From Streptomyces sp. Root431 (GTDB lineage Bacteria > Actinomycetota > Actinomycetes > Streptomycetales > Streptomycetaceae), in the NCBI RefSeq assembly GCF_001426585.1, contig NZ_LMEI01000006.1, forward strand, positions 362,956 through 426,955: a stretch of DNA of 64,000 nucleotides, written 5' to 3'. The position numbers were made by a program, and so were the translations under genes. Positions 52,987 to 61,993 of this stretch are shown piece by piece. Below the pieces are notes generated by a model, which was given only the letters and a program-made list of their open reading frames with translations, was not told where the DNA came from and did not search any database. The first letter of the stretch is position 1. The number at the start of each line of letters is the position of its first letter.

Positions 52987-53970
52987 ATGAAATTCGGCAT
53001 CTGGCTCGACTTCCGCAACCCGGCCGGATGGCGGCGGCCCTGGACCGACGTCTACGAGGAGACGCTGTCGCTCGCCACCGACGCCGAGACCCTCGGGTTC
53101 GAGTCCGTCTGGCTGTCCGAGCACCACCTCACCGACGAGGGCTACCTGCCCTCCCTCTTCCCGGCGCTCGCCGCCATCGCCGCCCGTACGAGCCGGGTCC
53201 GGCTCGGCACCGCCATGGTCCTGGCCGGCCTCACCCACCCGCTGCGGCTCGCCGAGGACGCGGCCGTCACCGACCTGCTCTCCGGCGGCCGGCTGGAGCT
53301 CGGACTGGCCCCCGGCTACCGGGAGAAGGAGTTCGAGGCGCTCGGCTTCGACCGGGCCAAGCGGGGCGCCCGTACCGAGGAGACGGTGGAGATCCTCCGC
53401 CGTGCCTGGACCGGCGAGCCCTTCTCGTACGCCGGGAAGCACTTCGCCCTGGACGACGTCGTCGTCACCCCGGTGCCCGAGAGCCAGCCGCCGGTGTGGA
53501 TCGGCGGCGGCAGCGAGGCCGCGGCGCGCCGGGCCGGCCGCCACGGGCTGCGCTTCCTGCCCGACCTCGGCACCCCGCCGGAGATCCTCGACCTGTACCG
53601 GCGCACCCTCGCCGAGCACGGGCACGACCCGGCGGCCTTCCCCCTCACGGCCATCGTCACCCCGGGCGTGTACGTGTGCGAGGACGCCGAGGCGGGCTGG
53701 CAGGAGATCCGGGAGCACTACTGGTACCTACTGAACAAGTTCCAGGAGTGGTTCGGCAACCCGGGCCTGCCCTCCGTGGACGACCTGCCGCGCGAACTGT
53801 TCCTGGTGGGCCCGCCCGACGTCGTCGCCGAGGGGCTGCGCGACCGGATCAAGCCCCTGGGAGACGTCGAGCGGGTCATTTTCTTCGGCCGCGCGCCGGG
53901 GCTGCCGGCCGACCGGGCCCGCCGCTCCCTCGAACTGTTCTCCGAGCACGTCCTCCCGCAGTTCGCCTGA
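52987..53970 (+). CDS. LLM-class flavin-dependent oxidoreductase
   Basis: The 327-residue protein starts MKFGIWLDF, with WLSEHHLTDEGYLPS, RLGTAMVLAGLTHPLRLAEDAAV and RLELGLAPGYREKEFEALG. This is the luciferase-like TIM barrel acting with FMNH2 or F420. The YWYLLNKFQEWFG segment is specific to this subgroup. GAGGAG precedes the ATG. It sits between a flavin reductase and a StyA-like enzyme, so an oxygenation or ring-opening step is likely. Confidence 0.9.
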   Translation: MKFGIWLDFRNPAGWRRPWTDVYEETLSLATDAETLGFESVWLSEHHLTDEGYLPSLFPALAAIAARTSRVRLGTAMVLAGLTHPLRLAEDAAVTDLLSGGRLELGLAPGYREKEFEALGFDRAKRGARTEETVEILRRAWTGEPFSYAGKHFALDDVVVTPVPESQPPVWIGGGSEAAARRAGRHGLRFLPDLGTPPEILDLYRRTLAEHGHDPAAFPLTAIVTPGVYVCEDAEAGWQEIREHYWYLLNKFQEWFGNPGLPSVDDLPRELFLVGPPDVVAEGLRDRIKPLGDVERVIFFGRAPGLPADRARRSLELFSEHVLPQFA

Positions 53971-53989
53971 GCCGGACCCGGTTCGCCAC

Positions 53990-54106
53990 GGTCGGACCCG
54001 GTCCGACCAGCCCGATCCGATCCGGTCCGACCCGGTCCGGTCCAACCCGGTCCGGCCAAGCCCGATCCGGTCCGACCAGGCCTGATCCGGTCCGACCCGA
54101 CCCGAC
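53990..54106. repeat. GGTCCGACC-type short repeats
   Basis: The gap after the LLM gene is built of CCGGTCCGACC-like units. GATCCGGTCCGACC occurs exactly at 54019, 54064 and 54084, with diverged copies between. An 8-bp perfect hairpin (GGTCGGAC and GTCCGACC, 53990-54008) opens the array and may act as a weak terminator or processing site inside the operon. Confidence 0.7.
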
Positions 54107-54132
54107 TGACCCATGAAGGAGCAAGGAGCACC

Positions 54133-55356
54133 ATGTCAGACATCGCCATCGTCGGAGCAGGCATCTCGGGCCTCCACCTCGCCCTGCGGCTCCAGCAGGC
54201 CGGGGTGACCACGACGGTCTACGCCGAGCGCAGCAGCGAGGAGCTCGCGGCGGGGCGCCCGCTGAGCCTCCCCGTCCGGTTCGGGAAGACCCGCGAACGG
54301 GAGAGCGAGCTGGGCGTCTCGTACTGGGAGGGCGGGGACGACGACACCCTCGGCGTCCGCCTCGTGGCGCGCGGGGAGCCGGGGATCGAGTTCCTCGGCC
54401 GCCTCGACGCCCCCGCGAGCGGCGTCGACCTGCGCCTCTACCTGCCCACGCTGACCGCCGACTACCTGGAGCGGGGCGGCCGCGTGGTCGTGCTGCGGCC
54501 GGACGCGGCCGAGATCGACCGCATCTCCCGTGACCACGACCTGGTCGTGGTGGCCACCGGGCGCGCCGCCACCACCGGCCTCTTCCCGCGCGATCCGGAG
54601 CGCTCGCCGTACACCTCGCCCCAGCGCGTCCTGACGGCCGGCCTCTTCCACGGCATCGCGCCCGTCGACCCGGGCCACATCCACTTCCAGGTCTCCGAGG
54701 CGGGCGAGATCTTCTCCACCCGCATCCTCACCGCCGACGGTCCCGTGCACGGCATGGTCGTGGAGGGCCTGCCCGGCGGCGCGCTGGAGCAGCTCGCCTC
54801 CTACGACCACCTGGAGGACCCCGCCGGCTTCGAGAAGACCCTGCTGTCGCTCGTCGCCGAGTACGCGCCGGACCTGCGCGAGCGCATCAACGACCGGGAG
54901 TTCGGGATCCGCCGCCCCGGAGATGTGATCCAGGGCGGTCTCACCCCGGTGGTCCGCCGCAGCTGGGCCGCGCTCGACTCGGGCCGGATCGCCCTGGCCC
55001 TCGGGGACGCCTGGATCGTCAACGACCCGCTGGCCGGGCAGGGCGCCAACCTCGGCTCGCGCATCGCCTTCGAGCTCGCCGAACTCATCGTCGCCGGCGG
55101 GCCGTTCGACGAGGCGTTCGCCGAGCGGGTGGCCGAGCGGCTGTGGCGGATCGCCGAACCGGTCGTCGCCTGGTCGAACCTCAACGTCGCGCCGCCGGTC
55201 GAGCACGTGGGCGGGATCTTCGTGACCGCCACCGCCGATCAGCGGGTCGCCGACGCGTTCGTCGCCAACTTCAACCACCCGGCCGACATGTGGGAGGCCG
55301 TCAAGTCGCCCGACGCGACGCGGGCCTGGCTGGACAAGATCACGGAGGCCGGGTGA
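54133..55356 (+). CDS. StyA-like FAD monooxygenase (styrene/indole monooxygenase family)
   Basis: The 407-residue protein starts MSDIAIVGAGISGLHLAL (FAD loop). LVVVATGR, GRIALALGDAWIVNDPLAGQGANLGSR and a C-terminal FVANFNHPADMWEAV match the StyA group, which epoxidises alkenes or indole with FADH2 from a separate reductase. It is the last gene of the rightward flavoenzyme series. Two Shine-Dalgarno-like GGAG elements precede the ATG. A complex hairpin follows. Confidence 0.88.
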   Translation: MSDIAIVGAGISGLHLALRLQQAGVTTTVYAERSSEELAAGRPLSLPVRFGKTRERESELGVSYWEGGDDDTLGVRLVARGEPGIEFLGRLDAPASGVDLRLYLPTLTADYLERGGRVVVLRPDAAEIDRISRDHDLVVVATGRAATTGLFPRDPERSPYTSPQRVLTAGLFHGIAPVDPGHIHFQVSEAGEIFSTRILTADGPVHGMVVEGLPGGALEQLASYDHLEDPAGFEKTLLSLVAEYAPDLRERINDREFGIRRPGDVIQGGLTPVVRRSWAALDSGRIALALGDAWIVNDPLAGQGANLGSRIAFELAELIVAGGPFDEAFAERVAERLWRIAEPVVAWSNLNVAPPVEHVGGIFVTATADQRVADAFVANFNHPADMWEAVKSPDATRAWLDKITEAG

Positions 55357-55390
55357 CGGAGACGGTCCGCTGACGACGGGAAGCGCGCGC

Positions 55391-55453
55391 GGCCGGGCCG
55401 TGCCGTCGGGAACCTCCCCCGCGGGGGAGGCGTCCGGACGGCACGGCCCGGCC
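55391..55453. terminator. nested double hairpin between convergent genes
   Basis: An outer 17-bp perfect stem (55391-55407 with 55437-55453) encloses an inner CCTCCCCC/GGGGGAGG hairpin at 55413-55430. It lies between the StyA-like gene and the leftward TetR gene. Confidence 0.85.
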
Positions 55454-55467
55454 GTCTTCACGTGGCG

Positions 55468-56085
55468 TTACGCGGCGACCAGCGGGCCGGTCCGGGCGCT
55501 CCACACGGTCATCGCCATGTCCACCAGTTCGTGCAGCTGGGCGCGCTCGGCGCCGTCGCGCGCCTGCAGCGAGAGGCCGTTGAGGAAGGTGGTGTAGAAG
55601 GCGGCGATCCGGTCCGTGTCCGTGTCGCCGGCGAGCTCCCCGCTCGCCACGGCGGCGTCCAGCCGGGCCGCGAGGGTGGACTTGGTACGGGCCCGGCAGC
55701 GCAGCGCGAAGTCCCGGACGGACTCGTGGTCGGTCGTGCAGCTGCTGGCGGCGTGCACGATCATGCAGCCGCGCGGCCGGTCCTCGGCGGTGAACCGGTC
55801 GACGCTCCCGTGCAGGAGCGCCGCGACCGCCTCGCGCACGTTCGGGGCCTCGTCCATGGCCCGGCGCGAGGACTCAGCCTCGGTGCGCTCGTAGAGCTCG
55901 ATGGCCTCCCGGAAGAGCTGCTCCTTGTTCTTGAAGGCGGCATACAGGCTGGGCGGGTTGATGCCCATCGCGGCGCTCAGGTCGGTCGTCGACGTGGTGG
56001 CGTACCCCCGTTCCCAGAAGACGAGCATCGCCGTGTGCAGTGCGGCGTCCCGGTCGAAGCTGCGGGGGCGTCCGGTGCGGGCCAC
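55468..56085 (-). CDS. TetR/AcrR-family regulator
   Basis: This 205-residue protein begins VARTGRPRSFDRDAALHTAM, with helix-turn-helix TTSTTDLSAAMGINPPSLYAAF and NKEQLFREAI. The C-terminal domain (TFLNGLSLQARDGA) is of the TetR_C type seen in YcdC/ComR-like regulators. GTG at 56083-56085 follows AAGGAGG. It is divergent from the MFS exporter, and an operator-like palindrome lies between them, so it likely represses export until pathway product accumulates. Confidence 0.92.
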   Translation of the reverse strand: MARTGRPRSFDRDAALHTAMLVFWERGYATTSTTDLSAAMGINPPSLYAAFKNKEQLFREAIELYERTEAESSRRAMDEAPNVREAVAALLHGSVDRFTAEDRPRGCMIVHAASSCTTDHESVRDFALRCRARTKSTLAARLDAAVASGELAGDTDTDRIAAFYTTFLNGLSLQARDGAERAQLHELVDMAMTVWSARTGPLVAA

Positions 56086-56123
56086 ATGTCCTCCTTGACG
56101 GCCGATCAGCCGGTCGATAGCCT

Positions 56124-56147
56124 CTTCTGTAGAGGTTAGTACAGAAG
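56124..56147. promoter_or_regulatory. palindrome CTTCTGTA-N8-TACAGAAG, probable TetR operator
   Basis: Perfect 8-base arms separated by 8 bases lie 38 bases upstream of the TetR start in the divergent gap before the MFS gene. The size and symmetry are typical of TetR sites. Confidence 0.7.
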
Positions 56148-56302
56148 TGGTGTTGTCCGCTGCCCCCCGAGTGGGGAAATCGGCGGTCACTCAGTCCTGC
56201 CCTCGACTTTACGGTCGGTCCGTCCTCCCGCCCACCTCGTCGGGCGACCACGGTGGCACGGCGTCCCCCTCCCCAGACCCATCCGACAAGGAGATCCAGT
56301 TC

Positions 56303-57883
56303 ATGACCATCTCGGACGACGCCACGACGGACGGCGCGTTACCCGGCACGAGCGGTCCCGAGGCCCGCGTGCGGTGGGGCCTGCGGGAATGGCTGATGCT
56401 CGTGGTGGTGTGCGGAGCGTTCTCCCTCGACGCGCTCGACAACATCATGGTCGGCATCGCCACCCCCCAGATCAAGGACGAGTTCGGCATGAGCACGTCC
56501 GCCGCACAGTGGGTGGTGAGCGCCTACGTCCTCGGCTTCGGCGGCTTCCTGCTCCTCGGCGGCCGGATGTCCGACCTGCTCGGCAGGCGACGGGTGTTCC
56601 TCGTCGGACTCACCGTCCTCGCCGCCGGCTCCCTGCTCGGCGGCCTGGCGAACAGCGGCTTCCTGGTCATCGTCGGCCGGCTCGTGATGGGCATCGGCGC
56701 CGCACTGACCGCGCCCTCCGCCCTCTCGATCGTCGTCGGCAACTTCCCCGAGGGGCCCCAGCGCAACCGGGCCCTGGGCATCTACACCGCCTGCGGCGCC
56801 ATCGGATACTCGATCGGCGTGGTCGTCGGCGGCGCCCTCACCCAGGCCAGCTGGCGCTGGACCTTCGTGCTCGGCGTGCCCGTGGCCATCGCGGCCCTGA
56901 TCGGCGCTCTGATCCTGGTCCCCAAGGACCCGGCACACGACGGCTCCAAGCGGCACTTCGACGCCGCCGGCGCGGTCACCGTCACCGCCGCCATGCTGCT
57001 CCTCGTCTACGGCATCGTGCAGGCCCCGACGAGCGGCTGGTTCTCCGGCGTCACGCTCGGCGTCCTCGCCGCCGCGGCCCTGCTGCTCGCCGCCTTCGTC
57101 GTGATCGAGACCCGCAGCCCCCAGCCGCTGCTCCGGCTCGGACTGCTCCGCAACAAGTCCCTCGTGGGCGCCAGCCTGATCGCCGCGGCGATCCTCGGCA
57201 CCTACATGAGCTACCAGTTCATCGGCAGCCTCTACCTCCAGACCTACCGGGGCTGGTCCCCGCTGGAGATGGCCTTCGCCTTCCTGCCCATCGGCCTCAT
57301 GATCCTCACCTTCGCGCCCCGCGCGGGGAAGTGGCTGGGCCGGACGGGGCTGCGCTGGCCGATCTTCGGCGGCATGTTCGCCTACACCGTCGCCTTCCTG
57401 CTCTTCCTGCGGGTCGGCGAGGGCTCCTCGTACTGGCTGGTCATCCTGCCCAGCATGGTGCTCATCGGCGTCGGCTTCCCCTTCGCCTTCACCGCGGCCA
57501 ACGTCCGGGCCACCTCGGGCGTCGACGAGTCCGAGCAGGGCCTCGCCGCGGGCATCCTGCAGACCGGCTACCAGGTCGGCGCCGCGGTGGTGCTCGCCGT
57601 GGTGACCGTCCGCATGGGCGGCGAGGAGAGCCCCTCGCACGCCGAGGCGCTCACCGGGTACCACCAGGGCACCTGGGTCATCGTCCTCATCGCCGCCGTC
57701 TCCGCCTTCTCGGTGCCGATCGCCGCGGTGGCGGCCCGGCGGCGGGCCGGCCGGGGCGCCCCGGCCGGGGGAGTCACCGCCGGTGCCTCCTCGGGCGAGC
57801 ACGTGACGGACGGGGGCGGTACGGACGGTACGGAGAAGGCGGACGGCCGTCCGGCCGAGTCCGCCGGCCGGTCGGCTCGCTGA
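56303..57883 (+). CDS. MFS drug exporter (DHA2, 14-TM type)
   Basis: This 526-residue transporter has about 14 hydrophobic helices. Motif A GGRMSDLLGRRR lies after helix 2 and motif C-like GIYTACGAIGYSIGVVVGGAL in helix 5, both typical of proton-driven antibiotic exporters. ATG 56303 follows AAGGAG. The C-terminus is a Gly/Ala/Asp-rich tail. With the divergent TetR it forms a standard export and self-resistance module for the neighbouring flavoenzyme pathway. Confidence 0.92.
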   Translation: MTISDDATTDGALPGTSGPEARVRWGLREWLMLVVVCGAFSLDALDNIMVGIATPQIKDEFGMSTSAAQWVVSAYVLGFGGFLLLGGRMSDLLGRRRVFLVGLTVLAAGSLLGGLANSGFLVIVGRLVMGIGAALTAPSALSIVVGNFPEGPQRNRALGIYTACGAIGYSIGVVVGGALTQASWRWTFVLGVPVAIAALIGALILVPKDPAHDGSKRHFDAAGAVTVTAAMLLLVYGIVQAPTSGWFSGVTLGVLAAAALLLAAFVVIETRSPQPLLRLGLLRNKSLVGASLIAAAILGTYMSYQFIGSLYLQTYRGWSPLEMAFAFLPIGLMILTFAPRAGKWLGRTGLRWPIFGGMFAYTVAFLLFLRVGEGSSYWLVILPSMVLIGVGFPFAFTAANVRATSGVDESEQGLAAGILQTGYQVGAAVVLAVVTVRMGGEESPSHAEALTGYHQGTWVIVLIAAVSAFSVPIAAVAARRRAGRGAPAGGVTAGASSGEHVTDGGGTDGTEKADGRPAESAGRSAR

Positions 57884-57923
57884 TCCGGCCCGCGTACCGA
57901 TCCCGAGGTGTGACGATGGTTCG

Positions 57924-57960
57924 CGAGAGGCCGCTCCCCGGTGAGGGGAGCGGCCTCTCG
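57924..57960. terminator. 16-bp perfect hairpin between convergent genes
   Basis: CGAGAGGCCGCTCCCC pairs with GGGGAGCGGCCTCTCG across GGTGA, between the MFS gene and the leftward aldolase gene. Confidence 0.85.
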
Positions 57961-57993
57961 TGCCGTGTCACGGGCCCGTCGGCCCGTGTCCGG

Positions 57994-58806
57994 TCACTCG
58001 TCGAGCAGGTCCGGCTGCTCGTGGACGATCTCGTCCCACAGCAGCTGGAAGCTGAACCAGCCGAGGTGCCGGTCCCCGAAGCCGTCGCGGGCCGCGACGG
58101 CCTGCTCGTGGCTCATCGGCTGCACCTGTCCGGCGGCGGCCGCGAGCAACTGCACCTGGGCGGCGGCCTCGTACGTGAAGAACCAGTGCACGGCCTCGTC
58201 GACCGAGCCGCCGACGGTGATCAGACCGTGGTGGCGCAGCAGGATCGACCGCTTGTCGCCGAGCCGGGCGGCGATGTCCTCGCCCTGCGCGAGGCTGATG
58301 GACGGGCCCTCGTAGTCGCTGTAGAGGACCTGGTCCTGGTAGAAGGCCGCGGACTCCTGGTCGAGCGGTTCGAGCAGCCGGCCGAGCGCGCCGAGCGCCC
58401 GCGAGTACGGGGTGTGCCCGTGCGCGGCGGCGACGGCGCCCGGGTGGGCGCGGTGGATGGCGGAGTGGATCACGAAGGCGCTGGGGTTGAGCCGGTGGTG
58501 GCCCTGGACCACCCGTCCCTCGGAGTTCACCAGGATCAGGTCGCGGACCTTCACCCGGCTGAAGGGGACGCCGAACGGGTTCACCCAGAACAGGTCGTCG
58601 CCCTCGGGATCTCGTACCGATATGTGTCCGGAAACGCCTTCGCCGTACCCGTACTTGCCGAACAGGCGCAGGGCGGCGGTCAGGCGCTGCTTGCGGTGCC
58701 TGCGGTCGTCCTCCACGGAGTCGAAGACGGGTTCCGTCGGCATGGGCAGGCCGGTGTGGGTGTCGGCCAGGTAGTCGGCACGTTCCTGCGTGGCGATCTC
58801 GGTCAT
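57994..58806 (-). CDS. class II aldolase/adducin-family protein
   Basis: The 270-residue protein has the aldolase II pattern FGKYGYGEGVSGHISVRDP, AAAHGHTPYSRALGAL (metal His pair) and ILLRHHGLITVGGSVDEAVHWFF (third metal His). This family catalyses zinc-dependent aldol cleavage or decarboxylation and includes enzymes of secondary pathways. GAGGAG lies seven bases before the ATG at 58804-58806. The FAD/NAD(P)-binding gene upstream on the same strand is 133 bases away and may share its transcript. Confidence 0.9.
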   Translation of the reverse strand: MTEIATQERADYLADTHTGLPMPTEPVFDSVEDDRRHRKQRLTAALRLFGKYGYGEGVSGHISVRDPEGDDLFWVNPFGVPFSRVKVRDLILVNSEGRVVQGHHRLNPSAFVIHSAIHRAHPGAVAAAHGHTPYSRALGALGRLLEPLDQESAAFYQDQVLYSDYEGPSISLAQGEDIAARLGDKRSILLRHHGLITVGGSVDEAVHWFFTYEAAAQVQLLAAAAGQVQPMSHEQAVAARDGFGDRHLGWFSFQLLWDEIVHEQPDLLDE

Positions 58807-58939
58807 GTGCGGGCTCCTCGGTCGTGTGGGGCGGCCGGTGTCCGGCCGGATAAGAGGGCTGAGAGGGAGGTGGGTACGCGTGTCGGTGCCAGGGAGGCGT
58901 GTACGCGTACGGGCGGGGGCTCGGGCGTGTCGGACCGGG

Positions 58940-60475
58940 TCACAGGGCGCGGACCCCGTTCGCGGACGCGACGGGGGTACGGGCGGCCTCCGCGTGCACC
59001 GCGTCGGCGATGTCCACGGCCCTGTCCACCAACGAGGGCACGCCGAAGGTGAAGAAGAGCGACCCGGACGCGAGGTCGCCGAGCACGTGGATCCGCCGGT
59101 CCGTCTCCCCGTCGGCGAGCAGCCCGCTGGTCGACCGGGCGACGTGGACGCCGCCCCGCGGGTGCCGGACGGCGAGCCCCCTGCGGACGAGGGCGTCGAC
59201 GAGCGCCGACGCCCCGCGCGGGACGCGGGCCGAGCCCGGGCTGACGGCGTTGACGACGACATCGGCGTCCTCGACGCCGGAGTCGCCGACCAGCCGGAAG
59301 CCCCCGTCCGGCCGGGCCGTGAGGCGCTCCACGCCGCGGACGATCCGCAGCAGGCCCCGGTCGGCCCGGTCGAGCAGCGTCGCCGCGCTGGCCGGCGGCA
59401 TGGGGCAGCACAGGCTCATGACGGTCCGGTAGTGGTCCCGCAGCAGGCGGGTCCGCTCGTGCTCGGGCAGCAGCGGCCAGACGTCGGGGCCCGTGTCCGG
59501 GACCGCGCGCTGGAGGAGCCGCAGGCCCGGGTCGGCGCCGTCCACGAGGTCGTACTGGCGGCGCAGCCGGGCGACGGGGTCCTCGACTCCGCAGGAGGCG
59601 ATCTCCTCCGAGACGGAGTCGAGCCCCGATCCGGCGTCCGCCAGCTCGGCCCCCATCAGGGAGACCACCTCGTCGATGGTGAGCCGTCCGCCCCGGGCGG
59701 CGACGGCGCGGAAGTGCGCCGCGGTGAAGTAGCGCAGCTCGCGCTCCACCGGCCGCTGGCGGACGCTCGGCAGCACCCCGCGCCGGGAGGCCATGACGAT
59801 CTCGCCGGTGTGCCCGGCCGCGGTCAGCTGCAGGACCACGTCCACGGCGGTGAGCCCGCTGCCGACCACGACGACCCGGTCCCGCTCGCCGATGCCGGCG
59901 AGCCGGCGCACGACCGGGTAGGGATCCGCGATGAACCCCGGCGTGCCGGTCAGCCCGTGCGGGTCGGCCGGTTCCCCGGTGCCCACGCAGAGCACGGCGT
60001 GGTCGAGGGCGTGCGGGGTGCGGTCGGCGGTGTACGCGACGAGGGAGCCGTCCTCGCGCGCCACGTCGACCACGGCGGACCGGACCAGCCGGATGCGGCT
60101 GCCGCGGGCCGCGAGCCGGTTCAGCGCGCTGCGGGCGCACTGCTCCAGGTAGTCGCCGTACAGGGCCCGGGGAGGGAAGGCGATGCCCGACCGGGCGTCG
60201 ACGTGGTCGGTACGCGTGCCGAGGACCACGGCCCGCGCTTCCAGCCACCGGGTGAAGTGCTCCGGGTCGCCGGCCCGGACGGTCATGTCCTCGGGTGGGG
60301 CGTTCACCCGCAGGGTCGCCGCGTCGGGTTGATAGGCGCGGCCCCGCCACAGGTGTGGGGAGGGGTCGAACACCGTGACCGACTCGGGAATTTCTTCGCG
60401 CTGGCTCAAAGTGTCGAGCAGGCATACGGCGGAGGCGCCGCCTCCGATGATGCCGATTCTCGCAGGAAACAACAT
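58940..60475 (-). CDS. FAD/NAD(P)-binding oxidoreductase
   Basis: The 511-residue protein has two dinucleotide folds: IGIIGGGASAVCLL at the N-terminus and VVVVGSGLTAVDVVLQL near residue 200. The SVTVFDPSPHLWRGRAYQPD segment is typical of the NAD_binding_9 group, relatives of N-hydroxylating monooxygenases. An oxidation of an amine or another small substrate is plausible but not shown. The ATG at 60473-60475 has only a weak ribosome-binding site. It lies upstream of the aldolase in the same direction. Confidence 0.85.
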   Translation of the reverse strand: MLFPARIGIIGGGASAVCLLDTLSQREEIPESVTVFDPSPHLWRGRAYQPDAATLRVNAPPEDMTVRAGDPEHFTRWLEARAVVLGTRTDHVDARSGIAFPPRALYGDYLEQCARSALNRLAARGSRIRLVRSAVVDVAREDGSLVAYTADRTPHALDHAVLCVGTGEPADPHGLTGTPGFIADPYPVVRRLAGIGERDRVVVVGSGLTAVDVVLQLTAAGHTGEIVMASRRGVLPSVRQRPVERELRYFTAAHFRAVAARGGRLTIDEVVSLMGAELADAGSGLDSVSEEIASCGVEDPVARLRRQYDLVDGADPGLRLLQRAVPDTGPDVWPLLPEHERTRLLRDHYRTVMSLCCPMPPASAATLLDRADRGLLRIVRGVERLTARPDGGFRLVGDSGVEDADVVVNAVSPGSARVPRGASALVDALVRRGLAVRHPRGGVHVARSTSGLLADGETDRRIHVLGDLASGSLFFTFGVPSLVDRAVDIADAVHAEAARTPVASANGVRAL

Positions 60476-60835
60476 TCGAGCGAACCCCGTTCAATGGCGC
60501 GGATGATGTCCGTTCTTTTGCTGAGGGAAAACCGATCGGAACAGGCGCGGAAAGAAATGCGGAAGACGGGTGCCGGAACATCGGGAGAACCGAACCGCAA
60601 AACCTGTGAAATCGGGCTCCAGTCTCCTTGCTTCCCGCCCGCGCCGCTGGCGCGAACACGCATGCGGCATAACGGGTTTGCGCACGCCGGTTGGACGCGC
60701 GCACCGGTACGGGGAGCAGGGAGGAGAGAGGGGGAAGGGGAGGGTGGGGGAAGTGGGGGAGGGGGTGTGGGTGGAGGTGCGGAAGGGGCGGGAGGGCCGG
60801 CCGGGACGACCGGGAGGGCCGGGCCGGCCGCCGGG
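60476..60835. other. intergenic region with strand-biased G-rich tract
   Basis: The left part (60476-60715) is AT-richer and probably holds the promoter of the leftward oxidoreductase. The right part (60716-60835) is almost pure purine on the plus strand. No gene is supported in either. Confidence 0.5.
60716..60835 (+). repeat. G-rich low-complexity tract with G-quadruplex potential
   Basis: The stretch contains many runs of three to five G separated by one to four bases (GGGG GAAGGGGAGGG GTGGGGGAAG and similar), then CCGGG-type repeats. It lies just beyond the stop codon of the leftward AraC gene, so the RNA of that gene would carry the C-rich strand. Confidence 0.65.
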
Positions 60836-61828
60836 CTACGGGAGTCCGCGCGAGGACTGGCGGCGCCACTCGCGGGGGGCCACCCCGTATCGCTCGCGGA
60901 ACAGCTTGCTGAAGTGCGACGCGCTGTCGAGGCCCCAGCGCTCCGCGATGTTCGCCACCGTCAGATGGGCGGTGCGCGGATCGGAGAGGTCGTCACGGCA
61001 GCGGCGCAGCCGCTCGTTGCGGATCCACAGGGCGGGACTGCTGTCCTCGTCCTGGAACAGCAGCTGGAGGTAGCGCAGGGAGATCTTGTGCGTCCTGGCC
61101 AGCAGCCGGGGGCTCAGCTCGGAGCAGCCGAGGCGGGCGCGGGCGAAGGTCTTGATCCGGTGCAGCAGGGCGCGGCGGGCCTGGACGGGGTCGCTCACCG
61201 CCTCGCCGAGCTTCTCCGAGCAGACGGCTCCGACCAGGCTGGCGACGCTGCTGCCCAGGTGGTCCGCGATGGCCGGGTCCAGCCGGGACATGTTCCGCGC
61301 GGCGCTGCGGAGCAGGTCGGCGAGGAGCACGCTGGCCCCCTCGGAGCCGGACCAGGTGGCCGCCCGGAGCGGGTGCTCGACCCCGGCCCTGAGGTCGACC
61401 AGGTGGTGGCCGAACTTCACGGTGACCATGTGGATCGGCTGCCGCATCCAGAGCTTGAAGGGGAGGGAGCTGTCGTAGCAGAAGAGGTTGCCCGCGCGGG
61501 CGACGGCCGAGAGGTCGCCCTGCTGGACGCGGACCTCTCCCTCGAGGACGCACGCGAGGTAGAGGGGAGCGGCCGCCGCCCTGGTGGCGAGCAGCGCGGT
61601 GCGCTCGACGGCGTGCGGGCCGGCCTGGACCTCGGCCAGCTGGACGGTGCCGAAGGTGCCCGTGGCGATGGCCCCTTCGAAGTGACCGGGCTCGGTCCGG
61701 TAGACGCGCAGCGGACCGCAGGTGTCCGTGACGAGATCCCCCCAGGCATGGAATCCGCGGTGCAGATCGGATTCCCCCGTGCGCAGGGTTCGGACCGGGC
61801 CGGGCGGGTCGAGCAGGACAGCGCTCAT
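60836..61828 (-). CDS. AraC-family transcriptional regulator
   Basis: This 330-residue protein has an AraC-binding-like N-terminal domain (FHAWGDLVTDTCGPLRVYR and GNLFCYDSSLPFKLWM). Its C-terminal double helix-turn-helix has LLARTHKISLRYLQLLFQDEDSSPALWIRNERL and VANIAERWGLDSASHFSKLFRERYGVAPREWR. It is the likely regulator of the leftward oxidoreductase-aldolase genes or of the whole flavoenzyme locus. A 21-bp palindrome lies about 165 bases upstream. Confidence 0.92.
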   Translation of the reverse strand: MSAVLLDPPGPVRTLRTGESDLHRGFHAWGDLVTDTCGPLRVYRTEPGHFEGAIATGTFGTVQLAEVQAGPHAVERTALLATRAAAAPLYLACVLEGEVRVQQGDLSAVARAGNLFCYDSSLPFKLWMRQPIHMVTVKFGHHLVDLRAGVEHPLRAATWSGSEGASVLLADLLRSAARNMSRLDPAIADHLGSSVASLVGAVCSEKLGEAVSDPVQARRALLHRIKTFARARLGCSELSPRLLARTHKISLRYLQLLFQDEDSSPALWIRNERLRRCRDDLSDPRTAHLTVANIAERWGLDSASHFSKLFRERYGVAPREWRRQSSRGLP

Positions 61829-61993
61829 GTGAATCGTCCCGGGGCCGCCGAAAGAGATATGCAGTTGCCCTGTGGCTCGCGGGGCATGTTTTTTCTCCTT
61901 TCCCGAGAACCGTTACCGGTTCTGTGCACAGATGCTCCTCATCCTGCTCCATGGGCTCGGCCGCCCGGCAGTTGGATTTGCGTCAGCGCCGTT

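Noticed and set aside
60691..60912. Gly/Arg-rich open frame in the purine tract
   Set aside because: Product of low-complexity DNA with no start signal or homology.
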